Part shown: positions 1 to 9,713 of the stretch, piece after piece
Numbering within the stretch: position 1 is the first letter of the stretch
How the letters are laid out: the number at the start of each line of letters is the position of its first letter
Source: Pararhizobium sp.
GTDB lineage: Bacteria > Pseudomonadota > Alphaproteobacteria > Rhizobiales > Rhizobiaceae
Length of the DNA stretch: 64,000 nucleotides
Assembly (NCBI GenBank): GCA_017794825.1
Contig: CP051237.1
Location: 930,001-994,000, forward strand
Direction of reading: 5' to 3'
The notes under the pieces: model-generated
Databases searched by the model: none
The model's input: only the letters and a program-made list of their open reading frames with translations
What the model was told of the DNA's origin: nothing
Position numbers and translations under genes: made by a program

Positions 1-93
1 AACCGGGTCGTCAGCCTGCTCGAGGGCGGTTATGATCTTGTCGGCTTGGCCGAGTCGGCCGCCGTGCATGTGACGCGCCTGATGAGAGGATAG
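1..93 (+). CDS. C-terminal end of a histone deacetylase / acetoin utilisation family protein (partial)
   Basis: The window opens inside a reading frame that ends at the TAG at 91-93. The 30 visible residues carry the pattern VVSLLEGGYDLVGLA followed by AAVHVTRLM. This is the typical C-terminal end of class II HDAC-like deacetylases (AcuC/AphA type), where GGYD is a conserved substrate-pocket motif. The stop lies 3 bases before xseB, so the genes are probably co-transcribed. This order is the usual one upstream of dxs in Hyphomicrobiales. The catalytic part lies outside the window, so activity cannot be judged. Confidence 0.6.
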   Translation, partial: NRVVSLLEGGYDLVGLAESAAVHVTRLMRG

Positions 94-96
94 GAT

Positions 97-354
97 ATGG
101 CCGAAGCCGCGAACAAGAACGAAGACATAGCGGCGATGAGTTTCGAGCAGGCGCTCGCCCAGCTGGAGACCATTGTGGGGGACCTCGAAATGGGAGACGT
201 GCCCCTGAACCAGTCGATTGAAATCTACGAACGCGGTGAGGCGCTGAAGCAGCACTGCGAGAAGCTGCTGAAGGCGGCGGAAAGCCGCATCGAGAAAATC
301 CGCCTCGACCGGTCCGGCCGTCCGGAAGGCGCGGAGCCCCTCGATCCGGAGTGA
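97..354 (+). CDS. xseB: exodeoxyribonuclease VII small subunit
   Basis: An 85-residue protein with the XseB core: [18 protein letters not shown], then [19 protein letters not shown], then a basic helix. Several small subunits bind each large XseA subunit to form exonuclease VII, which degrades single-stranded DNA to acid-soluble oligonucleotides in the cytoplasm. Length and helical pattern are normal for the family. It starts 3 bases after the preceding deacetylase-like gene and is followed, after a perfect palindrome, by dxs. xseA is not in the window. Confidence 0.93.
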   Translation: MAEAANKNEDIAAMSFEQALAQLETIVGDLEMGDVPLNQSIEIYERGEALKQHCEKLLKAAESRIEKIRLDRSGRPEGAEPLDPE

Positions 355-363
355 TGGCCGCCC

Positions 364-387
364 GTGTTCCCGGCATGCCGGGAACAC
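364..387. repeat. 24-base perfect palindrome between xseB and dxs
   Basis: Starting 9 bases after the xseB stop, the half-site GTGTTCCCGGCA is followed directly by its exact reverse complement. The transcript could fold into a GC-rich hairpin with a four-base turn. No T-run follows, so it is not a classical intrinsic terminator. It could be an attenuator, an mRNA processing or stabilising element between xseB and dxs, or a protein-binding palindrome. Which of these applies is not visible. Confidence 0.6.
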
Positions 388-501
388 CGACACTAAAGCC
401 CGTCAGGGGCTTGATCTTGCTCTTAGGCCTGCATTGCATTACCTGAACCTGTAGCAGCGGCCTTCGAACCGGCCGAATTGCCAGCGAAGCAAGGCGAACA
501 T

Positions 502-2421
<1,920 letters not shown>

Positions 2422-3585
2422 TCAACCGGCCTCGAACGCCACCCTTCCCCCGATCCAGGTTCGGGTGACGCGAAGGTCGTCGTCTAGTTCAATGAAATCG
2501 GCGTCGAAGCCGGGTTCCAGCTTTCCTTTCCGGTCGGCGACGCCGACGGCCTCTGCCGGATATTGCGAGGCCATTGCGAACGCCTCCTCGATCGGCAAGC
2601 CGATCTCGTCCCGCAGATAGCGCACCGACGACGCCATATCGATATCGGCGCCCGCCAGCGTTCCGTCTTCCAGTGTAAGGCGTCCGTTGTCCCTGCGGAT
2701 GAGGCGCCCGTTCAGCATGAAGGACTCGAGGTCCGTTCCGATCGTCGACATGGCGTCCGTAACAAGGAAAATTCGACCAGGGCCGTTTTTTGCGCGCAGC
2801 GCCACGCCAAAAGCGGCCGGGTGAACGTGGAAACCATCGGCGATGATCCCGGCGTGAAGGACGCCGTTGTCAAGGGCTGCGCCGACCAGTCCCGGCTCGC
2901 GATGGGCGAGCGGGCTCATGGCGTTGAAGAGATGAGTCACCATGCCGGCTCCGGCGGCGACGTATTGCATGGCCGTGGCGTAGTTGGATTCGGTATGACC
3001 CAGGCTGACGGTGACGCCGGCCGCCGAAAGCCTTTCGACCTGCTTGAGCTTCGTGTTTTCCGGCGCAATGGTGGTCATCAGCACGGGCACGCGCGTCCTG
3101 ACGTCAATCAGGCGTTTTAGGTCTCGCTCGGTCATGGCGCGAACGAGGTCTTCGCTGTGCGCGCCTCTCTTCGCCTTGGACAAATGCGGTCCTTCCAGAT
3201 GCAGACCGAGAAAGCCCGGCACACCCGTTCGATGCGCTTCGACGCCGGCTTTCAGCGCCCGTCGCGTTATGTCCGCGGAGTCAGTGATCAGCGTCGGCAG
3301 AAGCGCGGTCGTTCCGAAGCGTGCATGGGCGGAGCAGATCGCCCTGATTCCCCTGACATTCGGCTTCTCGTTGAAGAGGACGCCGCCCCCGCCATTGACC
3401 TGAAGGTCGATGAAGCCCGGAACGAGCATCTCGCCGGCCGCCTCGACGATCTCGAAATCCGCCGGAGCCGCGCCGGGAGACGCGATGCCAACGCAGCGTT
3501 CGCCATCGATGAGCAGAACCGCATTTTCATGCCACGCGTTTCCGTCATAGACGCGCGGGCTCAAGATGGCGCGCTTGACGGTCAT
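2422..3585 (-). CDS. nagA: N-acetylglucosamine-6-phosphate deacetylase
   Basis: This amidohydrolase-superfamily enzyme removes acetate from GlcNAc-6-phosphate to give glucosamine-6-phosphate. The 387-residue protein shows the family signatures: FIDLQVNGGGGVLFNE near residue 60, HLEGPHLSKAKRGAH (metal-binding Glu and substrate loop), SLGHTESNY, VTHLFNAMSPLAHREPG, and LVTDAMSTIG with the catalytic Asp. It is the last gene of the left arm of the amino-sugar island. Its ATG overlaps the stop of the upstream SIS-domain deaminase by four bases, so translation is probably coupled. Its product feeds that deaminase. Confidence 0.95.
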   Translation of the reverse strand: MTVKRAILSPRVYDGNAWHENAVLLIDGERCVGIASPGAAPADFEIVEAAGEMLVPGFIDLQVNGGGGVLFNEKPNVRGIRAICSAHARFGTTALLPTLITDSADITRRALKAGVEAHRTGVPGFLGLHLEGPHLSKAKRGAHSEDLVRAMTERDLKRLIDVRTRVPVLMTTIAPENTKLKQVERLSAAGVTVSLGHTESNYATAMQYVAAGAGMVTHLFNAMSPLAHREPGLVGAALDNGVLHAGIIADGFHVHPAAFGVALRAKNGPGRIFLVTDAMSTIGTDLESFMLNGRLIRRDNGRLTLEDGTLAGADIDMASSVRYLRDEIGLPIEEAFAMASQYPAEAVGVADRKGKLEPGFDADFIELDDDLRVTRTWIGGRVAFEAG

Positions 3586-4604
3586 AGCGTCTCCGTAACC
3601 TTTTTCAGGTGTTCAGGCCGGTCCGGATCGCGCCCAAGGCGCCGGGAAAGCGCTTCAATCATGCCGTAGTACGGCGTTATCGGCAGCAGCGCGTTGAGCA
3701 GCGGGTGGCCTCCGTCCGGAACCGGCAATGATCGCGCATTTTTGCACAAAGCAGAGGTAACGAAAACCGAGGCGCCCCGCGCCGCAAGGGCGTCAGCCGA
3801 ATCGACGATTGAGGTTTCTGCGCGGTCCAGAGCGGCGATCGCCAGAACCGGGAAGGCCGGTTCGACCAGTTCCACCGGCCCGTGCATGACTTCCGCCGCT
3901 GAATAGGCTTCTGCATGCACCCCGCATGTTTCCTTGAATTTCAGCGCCACCTCGTTAGCGATCGCCAGTGTCGGGCCGCGGCCAAGCACGAATACGGAGC
4001 GAGCATCCTGAAGCACCTGCTCCATGCCGCTCCAGTCGCAGGCCAGCGACTCTCTCAATCGATCGGGAAAGCGGTCCAGCGCCCGAGTCAGCGCCGTAGA
4101 CGGCGACAGCCGCGCGATGATCGCAAGGCCGGCGACGACCGAGCAGACAAAGGATTTTGTCGCCGCGACGCTGCGCTCCGGACCAGCCGACAGGTCGATG
4201 ACGTGATCGGCGGACGCCGCCAGCGGCGACGGCAGCGTGTTGACGAAGGCGATCGTGGTCGCACCGCCCCGCTGCAGGGCCTCGGTCATGGCCACGATAT
4301 CCGGACTTTGTCCTGACTGGGATATCGAAAGGCTGACGGCGTTCGAAACCTTTGGGGTAACGCCGTACAGGGTGGAAAGCGACGGTCCGACGGAGGCGCC
4401 GAGAAGTCCCAATTCGATTTCGCAGGCTATTTTCAGAAAATGCGCCGCATGGTCCGACGATCCGCGGGCGACCGTGACGATATAGCCGGGGTCCGCTGCG
4501 CGGAAGGCCTCAGCCGCAATCGAAATCGCATCCGCGGACCGCACGAGCATCCGCTCGACCACATCCGGTATTTCGTCGATTTCACGCCTCATGTTGGTCG
4601 TCAT
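3582..4604 (-). CDS. nagB-II: SIS-domain glucosamine-6-phosphate deaminase, NagB-II type
   Basis: A 340-residue protein with two SIS (sugar isomerase) domains and no glutamine amidotransferase domain. It matches the C-terminal half of GlmS and the NagB-II/AgaS deaminases. Visible motifs are VARGSSDHAAHFLK, LSISQSGQSPDIVAM (phosphosugar-binding serines), AATKSFVC, VLGRGPTLAIANEVALKFKE and AEVMHGPVELVE. Beside nagA, the expected reaction is glucosamine-6-phosphate to fructose-6-phosphate plus ammonia. Classical NagB is absent from the window, which fits this replacement. It lies 18 bases after gntR and overlaps nagA by four bases. Confidence 0.85.
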   Translation of the reverse strand: MTTNMRREIDEIPDVVERMLVRSADAISIAAEAFRAADPGYIVTVARGSSDHAAHFLKIACEIELGLLGASVGPSLSTLYGVTPKVSNAVSLSISQSGQSPDIVAMTEALQRGGATTIAFVNTLPSPLAASADHVIDLSAGPERSVAATKSFVCSVVAGLAIIARLSPSTALTRALDRFPDRLRESLACDWSGMEQVLQDARSVFVLGRGPTLAIANEVALKFKETCGVHAEAYSAAEVMHGPVELVEPAFPVLAIAALDRAETSIVDSADALAARGASVFVTSALCKNARSLPVPDGGHPLLNALLPITPYYGMIEALSRRLGRDPDRPEHLKKVTETL

Positions 4605-4622
4605 TTTGGCTTGTCCGGTTCC

Positions 4623-5393
4623 TCAGGATTCCTGAATGCGCAGTTCGGCCACGAAATCGTAGGCATCGCCCCGGTAGATGGATCGGGTGAACTCGATGGC
4701 GCGCCCGCTGGCGAGATAGGAAACCCGTTCGATTTGCAGAACGGCGTCGCCCACGGCGATATCGAGAAGCCGCGCATCCTCGTCATCGACTTTGCGGGCC
4801 GAAATGCGTTGCGTGGCCCTGTAAGGTCTCGCCTGGCGTCGTCCCAGGGCTTCATACAATGACGATGTGACAGTTTCCGGGTCCGGCATGTATTCCGAGG
4901 CTATCGCCGCGCGTTCGATCGCGAGCGGCGTATCGGCGGCAATGCGCAGCCGCTCGAAGCGCGCGACGCGGTCGTCAATTGTCAGGCCGAGCGCCATGGT
5001 TTCGTCAGGAGACGGAGAATAGACGCCGCGATTGAGCCATACAGACCGGGTGACCAGACCACGCCGAGCCATGTCCTCGGTGAAGGAGGTCAACTTGGAC
5101 AGTGACTGCTCCACACGCCCGATTTGGGATGCGACGAAGGTTCCCGATCCGCGACGCCGCATTAGCTGCCCCGATTTGACCAAGTCGTCGACGGCCTTGC
5201 GCACGGTCACCCGGCTCAAGCCCGTCATCTCCGCTATGTCGCGTTCGGTCGGCAAGGCATGTCCCTGGTCAAGGCGCCCATTGGCGATCATCTCGTCCAG
5301 CACGCGCCGAAGGCGCATGTAAAGCGGCCCCTCGCCTGTGGACCTGACATGCTCCGGCGACAGGGCGGTTCTGATGTCCAAGGGCTTATCCAT
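4623..5393 (-). CDS. GntR/HutC-family transcriptional regulator of the amino-sugar island
   Basis: 256 residues: an N-terminal GntR winged helix (PLYMRLRRVLDEMI, then LPTERDIAEMTGLSRVTVRKAV at about residues 20-85) and a C-terminal UTRA ligand-binding domain to about residue 250. This is the architecture of NagR/NagQ/DasR-type regulators, which sense phosphorylated amino sugars. It lies inside the left arm between the kinase (8-base overlap) and the deaminase (18-base gap), so it would autoregulate. Its likely targets are the paired operator boxes near 6287 and 6417. The ligand, perhaps GlcNAc-6-P or GlcN-6-P, is inferred. Confidence 0.88.
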   Translation of the reverse strand: MDKPLDIRTALSPEHVRSTGEGPLYMRLRRVLDEMIANGRLDQGHALPTERDIAEMTGLSRVTVRKAVDDLVKSGQLMRRRGSGTFVASQIGRVEQSLSKLTSFTEDMARRGLVTRSVWLNRGVYSPSPDETMALGLTIDDRVARFERLRIAADTPLAIERAAIASEYMPDPETVTSSLYEALGRRQARPYRATQRISARKVDDEDARLLDIAVGDAVLQIERVSYLASGRAIEFTRSIYRGDAYDFVAELRIQES

Positions 5394-6261
5394 GAAGCCC
5401 TCGGGAAAATTTCAGCGTCGCAAGCTGTACGGCGCCAACGAGCGCATCTGCTTCGGGCCGCTTTAGAATGGCCCTGAAGCGCTCGCCGATACGGTTCGCA
5501 TACAGCCCGGAAAGTCCGCCAAGCAGGCAGAGCGCCTCGCATTCGGGCCACAAGAACGCGTCCAGTTGCGCGTCGACCTGAGCGATTGTCAGATCCAGGA
5601 TATCCTTCGCCACGGCGTCGCCTTCATCGGCGGCGGGAAAGACCCTCGGCGCAAAGCGGGCGAAATCGGCCGGCCGGGCCTGCTGTGCTAACTCGGCAAG
5701 GCGCATCGGATCGCCCCCGAAATCTGCCAGCACAGCGCTCGTCAGCGGCGACGCCGCCCGAACCTGGTCGTGAGCCAGCAACGTTTCCTGCAACAAATCT
5801 CGTCCGATCCTGGCGCCGCTGCCCTGATCGCCGACGGCAAAACCCCAGCCTCCGGCGCGGAAGATCGACCCGTTTCGGCGTCCGAAAAGCACCGTTCCGG
5901 TTCCGAGCACCATGACTGCACCGTCCATGTTGCCAAGCGCGCCCTGCAGAGCGATGCCAGCGTCGTCTTCGACAACGCACTGCTCGAACGGCAGATGCGC
6001 GCGGACCGCTTCGACGGCGGACACGAGGTTGGCGCCGGCGAGACCAAGAAAGGCGGGAAGAGTGGCCAATGCGGCGTCGCTTTGTCCAGCGTCGGCGAGC
6101 GCCGCGCGAACCGCCTTCACAATGTTTGCTGCGGCGCCTTCGGGATCTGTCGAGACATTCGCCGGCCCGGAAACAGCGCGGCCGAGGATCTCGCCGCCGC
6201 TATTGGCCACGGCCGCCCTGCAACTGGTCCCCCCACCATCCACTGCCAGTATCAAAGTCAT
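5386..6261 (-). CDS. BadF/BadG-type N-acetylglucosamine (possibly also N-acetylmuramic acid) kinase
   Basis: A 291-residue ASKHA-fold ATPase: phosphate-1 loop LAVDGGGTSCRAAV at the N-terminus, LGLAGA, VEDDAGIALQGAL, VLGTGTVLFG, and GGWGFAVGDQGSGARIG. These features match the BadF/BadG family that includes eukaryotic NAGK and clostridial MurK. It would phosphorylate imported GlcNAc at C6. Since murQ lies opposite, the enzyme may also make MurNAc-6-phosphate as MurK does; no other MurNAc kinase (anmK-like) is in the window. It is the first gene of the left arm, with an operator box 26 bases upstream of its ATG. Confidence 0.82.
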   Translation of the reverse strand: MTLILAVDGGGTSCRAAVANSGGEILGRAVSGPANVSTDPEGAAANIVKAVRAALADAGQSDAALATLPAFLGLAGANLVSAVEAVRAHLPFEQCVVEDDAGIALQGALGNMDGAVMVLGTGTVLFGRRNGSIFRAGGWGFAVGDQGSGARIGRDLLQETLLAHDQVRAASPLTSAVLADFGGDPMRLAELAQQARPADFARFAPRVFPAADEGDAVAKDILDLTIAQVDAQLDAFLWPECEALCLLGGLSGLYANRIGERFRAILKRPEADALVGAVQLATLKFSRGLHG

Positions 6262-6286
6262 TTTGAGTCTCGTTTATTCGCGCGCA

Positions 6287-6308
6287 TAATACCAAATAAA
6301 TACCATTT
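6287..6308 (-). promoter_or_regulatory. Operator box A upstream of the kinase arm
   Basis: Read on the minus strand, this box follows TGGTATTnATTTGGyATTA after a leading AAA, with T at both variable positions. It matches box B (6417-6438) at 20 of 22 positions but in opposite orientation. Inside the box the half-site GGyATT recurs 11 bases apart, one helical turn, as a direct repeat. It sits 26-47 bases upstream of the kinase start, a position suited to repression. The encoded GntR/HutC regulator is the obvious candidate binder. Confidence 0.6.
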
Positions 6309-6416
6309 ACCAAGCCCAATTTCGAGCCGGGAGAACAAAGTTATTACTGTTGTTTTTCATTAAGTTGATACAATTCAGAATTTACTGCCTGCATCAAACC
6401 CACATTCCTGCTGGAC

Positions 6417-6438
6417 AAATGGTATTAATTTGGCATTA
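6417..6438 (+). promoter_or_regulatory. Operator box B upstream of murQ
   Basis: This is the second copy of the box, on the plus strand, differing from box A by A for T and C for T. It ends 21 bases before the murQ ATG at 6460, close enough to block transcription or initiation. The two boxes face outwards, one per transcription unit, so one regulator would control both arms of the island. Confidence 0.6.
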
Positions 6439-6459
6439 ATGTTTACAGCAGGAGCACCA

Positions 6460-7353
6460 ATGGCGACACGCACGGAATCACGAAGCGACACGACGGAGCC
6501 CATCGACCTTCTGGAACCGAAGGAAGCGGCGGAGCGTCTTGTAGACGCACAATACGCTGCGGCGGCGGTCGTCAGACCGGTTGCTCCGCTGCTTTCAGAA
6601 GCCGCAAAACTGATGGCTGACGCAATTTCTTCAGGCGGGCGCATCTTCTTCTGCGGCGCCGGAAGCTCCGGACTCATGGCCATGGCGGATGCGCTGGAAC
6701 TGCCCGGCACATACGGCATCGATCCCGAACAGGTCGTCACACTTCTGGCGGGCGGGCGCGACAATCTGCACTATCTTGCCGGGATTGTTGAAGATAACGA
6801 GACAGGCGGCTACTCCGAACTGACTGACATGGCGCCCTCTGCCAGAGACTGCGTAATCGTTGTCTCGGCGAGCGGCGCAACGCCATATGCGTTGGGCGTA
6901 GCCCGCGCGGCTTTGGCGGCAAGCGCCAGGATCATCGCGCTCGCGAACAACGACGGCGCGCCTTTGCTCAATTACGCAGATGTCGCCATCGTACTCGACA
7001 CCGCGGCGGAACCGGTCGCCGGTTCAACCCGGCTTGGAGCCGGGACAGCCCAGAAAATTGCATTGAACACGATGTCCACCCTGTGCGGCGTGCTGCTCGG
7101 CCACGTGCATGACGGCATGATGGTCAATCTGCGCGCAGAGAATCACAAGCTGCGCGATCGCGCGGCTCATATCGTATCCGAGATCACCGGCATCGACGGA
7201 AATAGCGCGAACGCTGCGCTGCAATCTGCGGGTGGCGACGTCAAGAAGGCCGTGCTCATCGCCAGTGGTCTCGCCGCAAGCGACGCGTCGCGGCTGCTTG
7301 ACGAAACGGGACAGAACCTGCGCAAGGCGCTGTCGCGACTGGAACGGGCCTGA
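6460..7353 (+). CDS. murQ: N-acetylmuramic acid 6-phosphate etherase
   Basis: MurQ cleaves the lactyl ether of MurNAc-6-phosphate to GlcNAc-6-phosphate and D-lactate in peptidoglycan recycling. The protein, about 297 residues, has the SIS-domain signature FFCGAGSSGLMAMADALELP, the active-site region LAGIVEDNETGG, VVSASGATPYALGVARAA, and GSTRLGAGTAQKIALN followed by GHVHDGMMVNLRAENHKLRDRA. The ATG at 6460 is preferred over 6430 because AGGAG lies six bases before it and the upstream codons overlap operator box B. It heads the right arm; its product is the substrate of nagA on the left arm. Confidence 0.93.
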   Translation: MATRTESRSDTTEPIDLLEPKEAAERLVDAQYAAAAVVRPVAPLLSEAAKLMADAISSGGRIFFCGAGSSGLMAMADALELPGTYGIDPEQVVTLLAGGRDNLHYLAGIVEDNETGGYSELTDMAPSARDCVIVVSASGATPYALGVARAALAASARIIALANNDGAPLLNYADVAIVLDTAAEPVAGSTRLGAGTAQKIALNTMSTLCGVLLGHVHDGMMVNLRAENHKLRDRAAHIVSEITGIDGNSANAALQSAGGDVKKAVLIASGLAASDASRLLDETGQNLRKALSRLERA

Positions 7354-7397
7354 ATATAAAACCTGCCCGAGGGCAACAGACAAACAGGAGAGAGAAA

Positions 7398-8657
7398 ATG
7401 AAAACGACACCATGGAAAGGTTTGCTTCTGTCGGCGGTTTTTGCCGGCGCCAGTGGCGCCGCGTTCGCCGAAGACGTCACGCTGACCGTCGAGAGCTGGC
7501 GCAACGACGATCTGGGCATCTGGCAGGAACAGATCATTCCGGCTTTCGAAGCCAAGCACCCCGGCGTCAAGATCAGGTTCTCGCCCTCGGCGCCGACCGA
7601 ATACAATGCGGCGTTGAACTCCAAGCTGGAGGCCGGTTCGGCCGGAGACCTGATCACCTGTCGGCCTTTTGACGCGTCGCTGGCGCTCTACGACCAGGGC
7701 TATCTCAGCTCATTGAAGGACCTGGAAGGCATGGGCAACTTCTCGCCGGTCGCCAAATCCGCCTGGATTACGGACGACGGCGAAAATCCGTTCTGCGTGC
7801 CCATGGCGTCGGTCATTCACGGGTTCATCTACAACAAGGACGCCTTCGAGGAACTGGGTCTTGAGGTTCCGGCGACGGAAGCAGAATTCTTCGCTCTTCT
7901 CGACAAGATCAAGGCAGACGGCAACTATATTCCGATGGCCATGGGCACGAACGACCAGTGGGAAGCCGCGACGATGGGCTACCAGAATATCGGACCCAAC
8001 TATTGGAAGGGCGAGGAAGGCCGCAACGCCCTGATCAAGGGAGAGCAGAAGCTGACCGATCCCCAATGGGTCGAGCCCTATGCGACGCTTGCGCGCTGGA
8101 AGGACTACCTCGGCGACGGTTTCGAAGCCCAGACCTATCCCGACAGCCAGAACCTGTTCACCCTCGGCAGAGCGGCGATCTATCCGGCGGGCTCCTGGGA
8201 GATCTCCGGATTCAACACTCAGGCCGATTTCGAAATGGGCGCATTCAGCCCGCCTGTCAAAAGCGCCGGCGACACCTGCTACATTTCGGATCATACCGAC
8301 ATTGCGATCGGCATGAACGCCAAGACGGAGCACCCGGAAGAAGCGAAAGCCTTCCTGAATTGGGTCGCCTCGCCTGAATTCGCGGCGCTGTACGCCAACG
8401 CCCTGCCCGGCTTCTTCCCGCTCTCCAACGAAGCGGTCAAACTCGACGATCCGCTGGCCGAGGAGTTCGTTTCCTGGCGCGAGACATGCGAACCGACGAT
8501 CCGTTCGACCTACCAGATCCTGTCGCGCGGCACCCCCAACCTGGAAAACGAAACCTGGAACGCCTCGGCTAACGTCGTGCGCGGAACGGAAACGCCCGAG
8601 GAAGCGGCCAAGCGCCTGCAGGACGGTCTTGCAAGCTGGTACGCGCCTCAGCAGTAA
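7398..8657 (+). CDS. Extracellular solute-binding protein of a sugar ABC transporter
   Basis: A family-1 solute-binding protein of 419 residues. The Sec signal peptide has the basic start MKTTPWK, a hydrophobic core and likely cleavage after ASGAAFA. The mature protein begins EDVTLTVESWRNDD and has the MalE/UgpB-type fold pattern, including DTCYISDHTDIAIGMN and HPEEAKAFLNWVASPEFA. It would capture an amino sugar or muropeptide-derived saccharide in the periplasm. It starts 44 bases after murQ behind AGGAGAGAG, and is followed by a stable UUCG hairpin before the permease genes. The exact substrate is inferred only from context. Confidence 0.88.
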   Translation: MKTTPWKGLLLSAVFAGASGAAFAEDVTLTVESWRNDDLGIWQEQIIPAFEAKHPGVKIRFSPSAPTEYNAALNSKLEAGSAGDLITCRPFDASLALYDQGYLSSLKDLEGMGNFSPVAKSAWITDDGENPFCVPMASVIHGFIYNKDAFEELGLEVPATEAEFFALLDKIKADGNYIPMAMGTNDQWEAATMGYQNIGPNYWKGEEGRNALIKGEQKLTDPQWVEPYATLARWKDYLGDGFEAQTYPDSQNLFTLGRAAIYPAGSWEISGFNTQADFEMGAFSPPVKSAGDTCYISDHTDIAIGMNAKTEHPEEAKAFLNWVASPEFAALYANALPGFFPLSNEAVKLDDPLAEEFVSWRETCEPTIRSTYQILSRGTPNLENETWNASANVVRGTETPEEAAKRLQDGLASWYAPQQ

Positions 8658-8667
8658 CGACGCATCG

Positions 8668-8693
8668 CGGGCTCTTCCTTCGGGAAGGGCCCG
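8668..8693 (+). terminator. UUCG-capped hairpin between the binding-protein and permease genes
   Basis: An 11-base-pair stem with one G-U pair closes on a C(UUCG)G tetraloop, an exceptionally stable RNA loop. It starts 10 bases after the binding-protein stop. No T-run follows and the permease genes continue in the same direction. It is therefore better read as a 3-prime stabiliser or partial attenuator, which would raise binding protein over permease, than as a full terminator. Confidence 0.7.
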
Positions 8694-8782
8694 TATTGCA
8701 TAACGGGTTTTCCGGCGCGCCGTGCGCGGCTATTCTTGACCCGACTGCGGCCATATCCAACTCACGCTGAAGCCGGAACGCC

Positions 8783-9706
8783 ATGACGACGTCCTCCAAA
8801 GCTCCGATACGCTGGCATATTGCGGTGTTCCTCGCCCCGGCAACGCTGATCTATACGGCGATCATGATCCTGCCGCTGTTCGGAACGCTTCAGCTTTCGC
8901 TGTTTCGCGAGATAGAGGACGTCCAGACGTTCGTCGGACTTGAGAATTTTCAGACGCTGTTCGGCGACCCGCGGTGGTCATCCTCCTTCTGGAACGCCTT
9001 CCTCAACAATCTCTGGTTCTTCGTCATCCACATGCTTGTGCAGAATCCGGTGGGAATTTTGCTGGCCGCGCTGCTCGCCAGTCCCCGGCTCAGAATGCGG
9101 GCGTTTTACCGTACGGCGATCTTCATCCCGACAATCCTTTCATTCGTGATCGTCGGCTTCACGTGGAAACTGATCCTGTCGCCGCTCTGGGGCGTGGCGC
9201 CCACCCTGCTAGACGCAGTCGGGCTGAAATTCCTGTTTGCGCCATGGCTCGGAAAGGAGGAATACGCGCTGACGACGCTCGGCCTGATTTCCGTCTGGCA
9301 ATTCGTCGGCATTCCCATGATGCTGATCTACGCCGCGCTGCTCTCCATTCCAGACGAAATTCTCGAAGCCGCCGAATGCGACGGCATCACCGGAATGGCG
9401 CAATTCTGGAAAATCAAGCTACCGCTTATTCTGCCTTCGATCGGCATCATCTCGGTGCTGACCTTCGTCGGCAATTTCAACGCCTTCGATCTGATCTACG
9501 CCTCGCAAGGGGCGCTTGCCGGCCCGAACTACGCCACCGATATCCTGGGAACCTTTCTCTACCGGACCTTCTTCGGATTCCAGTTGCAGATCGGCGATCC
9601 GAACATGGGTTCGACCATCGCCTCCATCATGTTCCTGATCATTCTGGCCGGCGTGTGCTTCTATCTGTTCATCGTGCAACGGCGCCTCAGGCGCTACCAG
9701 TTCTGA
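8783..9706 (+). CDS. Sugar ABC transporter permease (MalF/UgpA-like)
   Basis: A 307-residue inner-membrane protein with about six hydrophobic segments. The binding-protein-dependent permease EAA loop is visible as ILEAAECDGITGMAQFWKIKLPLILPS near residues 190-220; it contacts the ATPase. It forms the heteromeric channel with the next permease. The gene follows the solute-binding protein after 125 bases that contain the hairpin, and precedes the second permease by seven bases. Confidence 0.9.
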   Translation: MTTSSKAPIRWHIAVFLAPATLIYTAIMILPLFGTLQLSLFREIEDVQTFVGLENFQTLFGDPRWSSSFWNAFLNNLWFFVIHMLVQNPVGILLAALLASPRLRMRAFYRTAIFIPTILSFVIVGFTWKLILSPLWGVAPTLLDAVGLKFLFAPWLGKEEYALTTLGLISVWQFVGIPMMLIYAALLSIPDEILEAAECDGITGMAQFWKIKLPLILPSIGIISVLTFVGNFNAFDLIYASQGALAGPNYATDILGTFLYRTFFGFQLQIGDPNMGSTIASIMFLIILAGVCFYLFIVQRRLRRYQF

Positions 9707-9713
9707 GGCGGCG

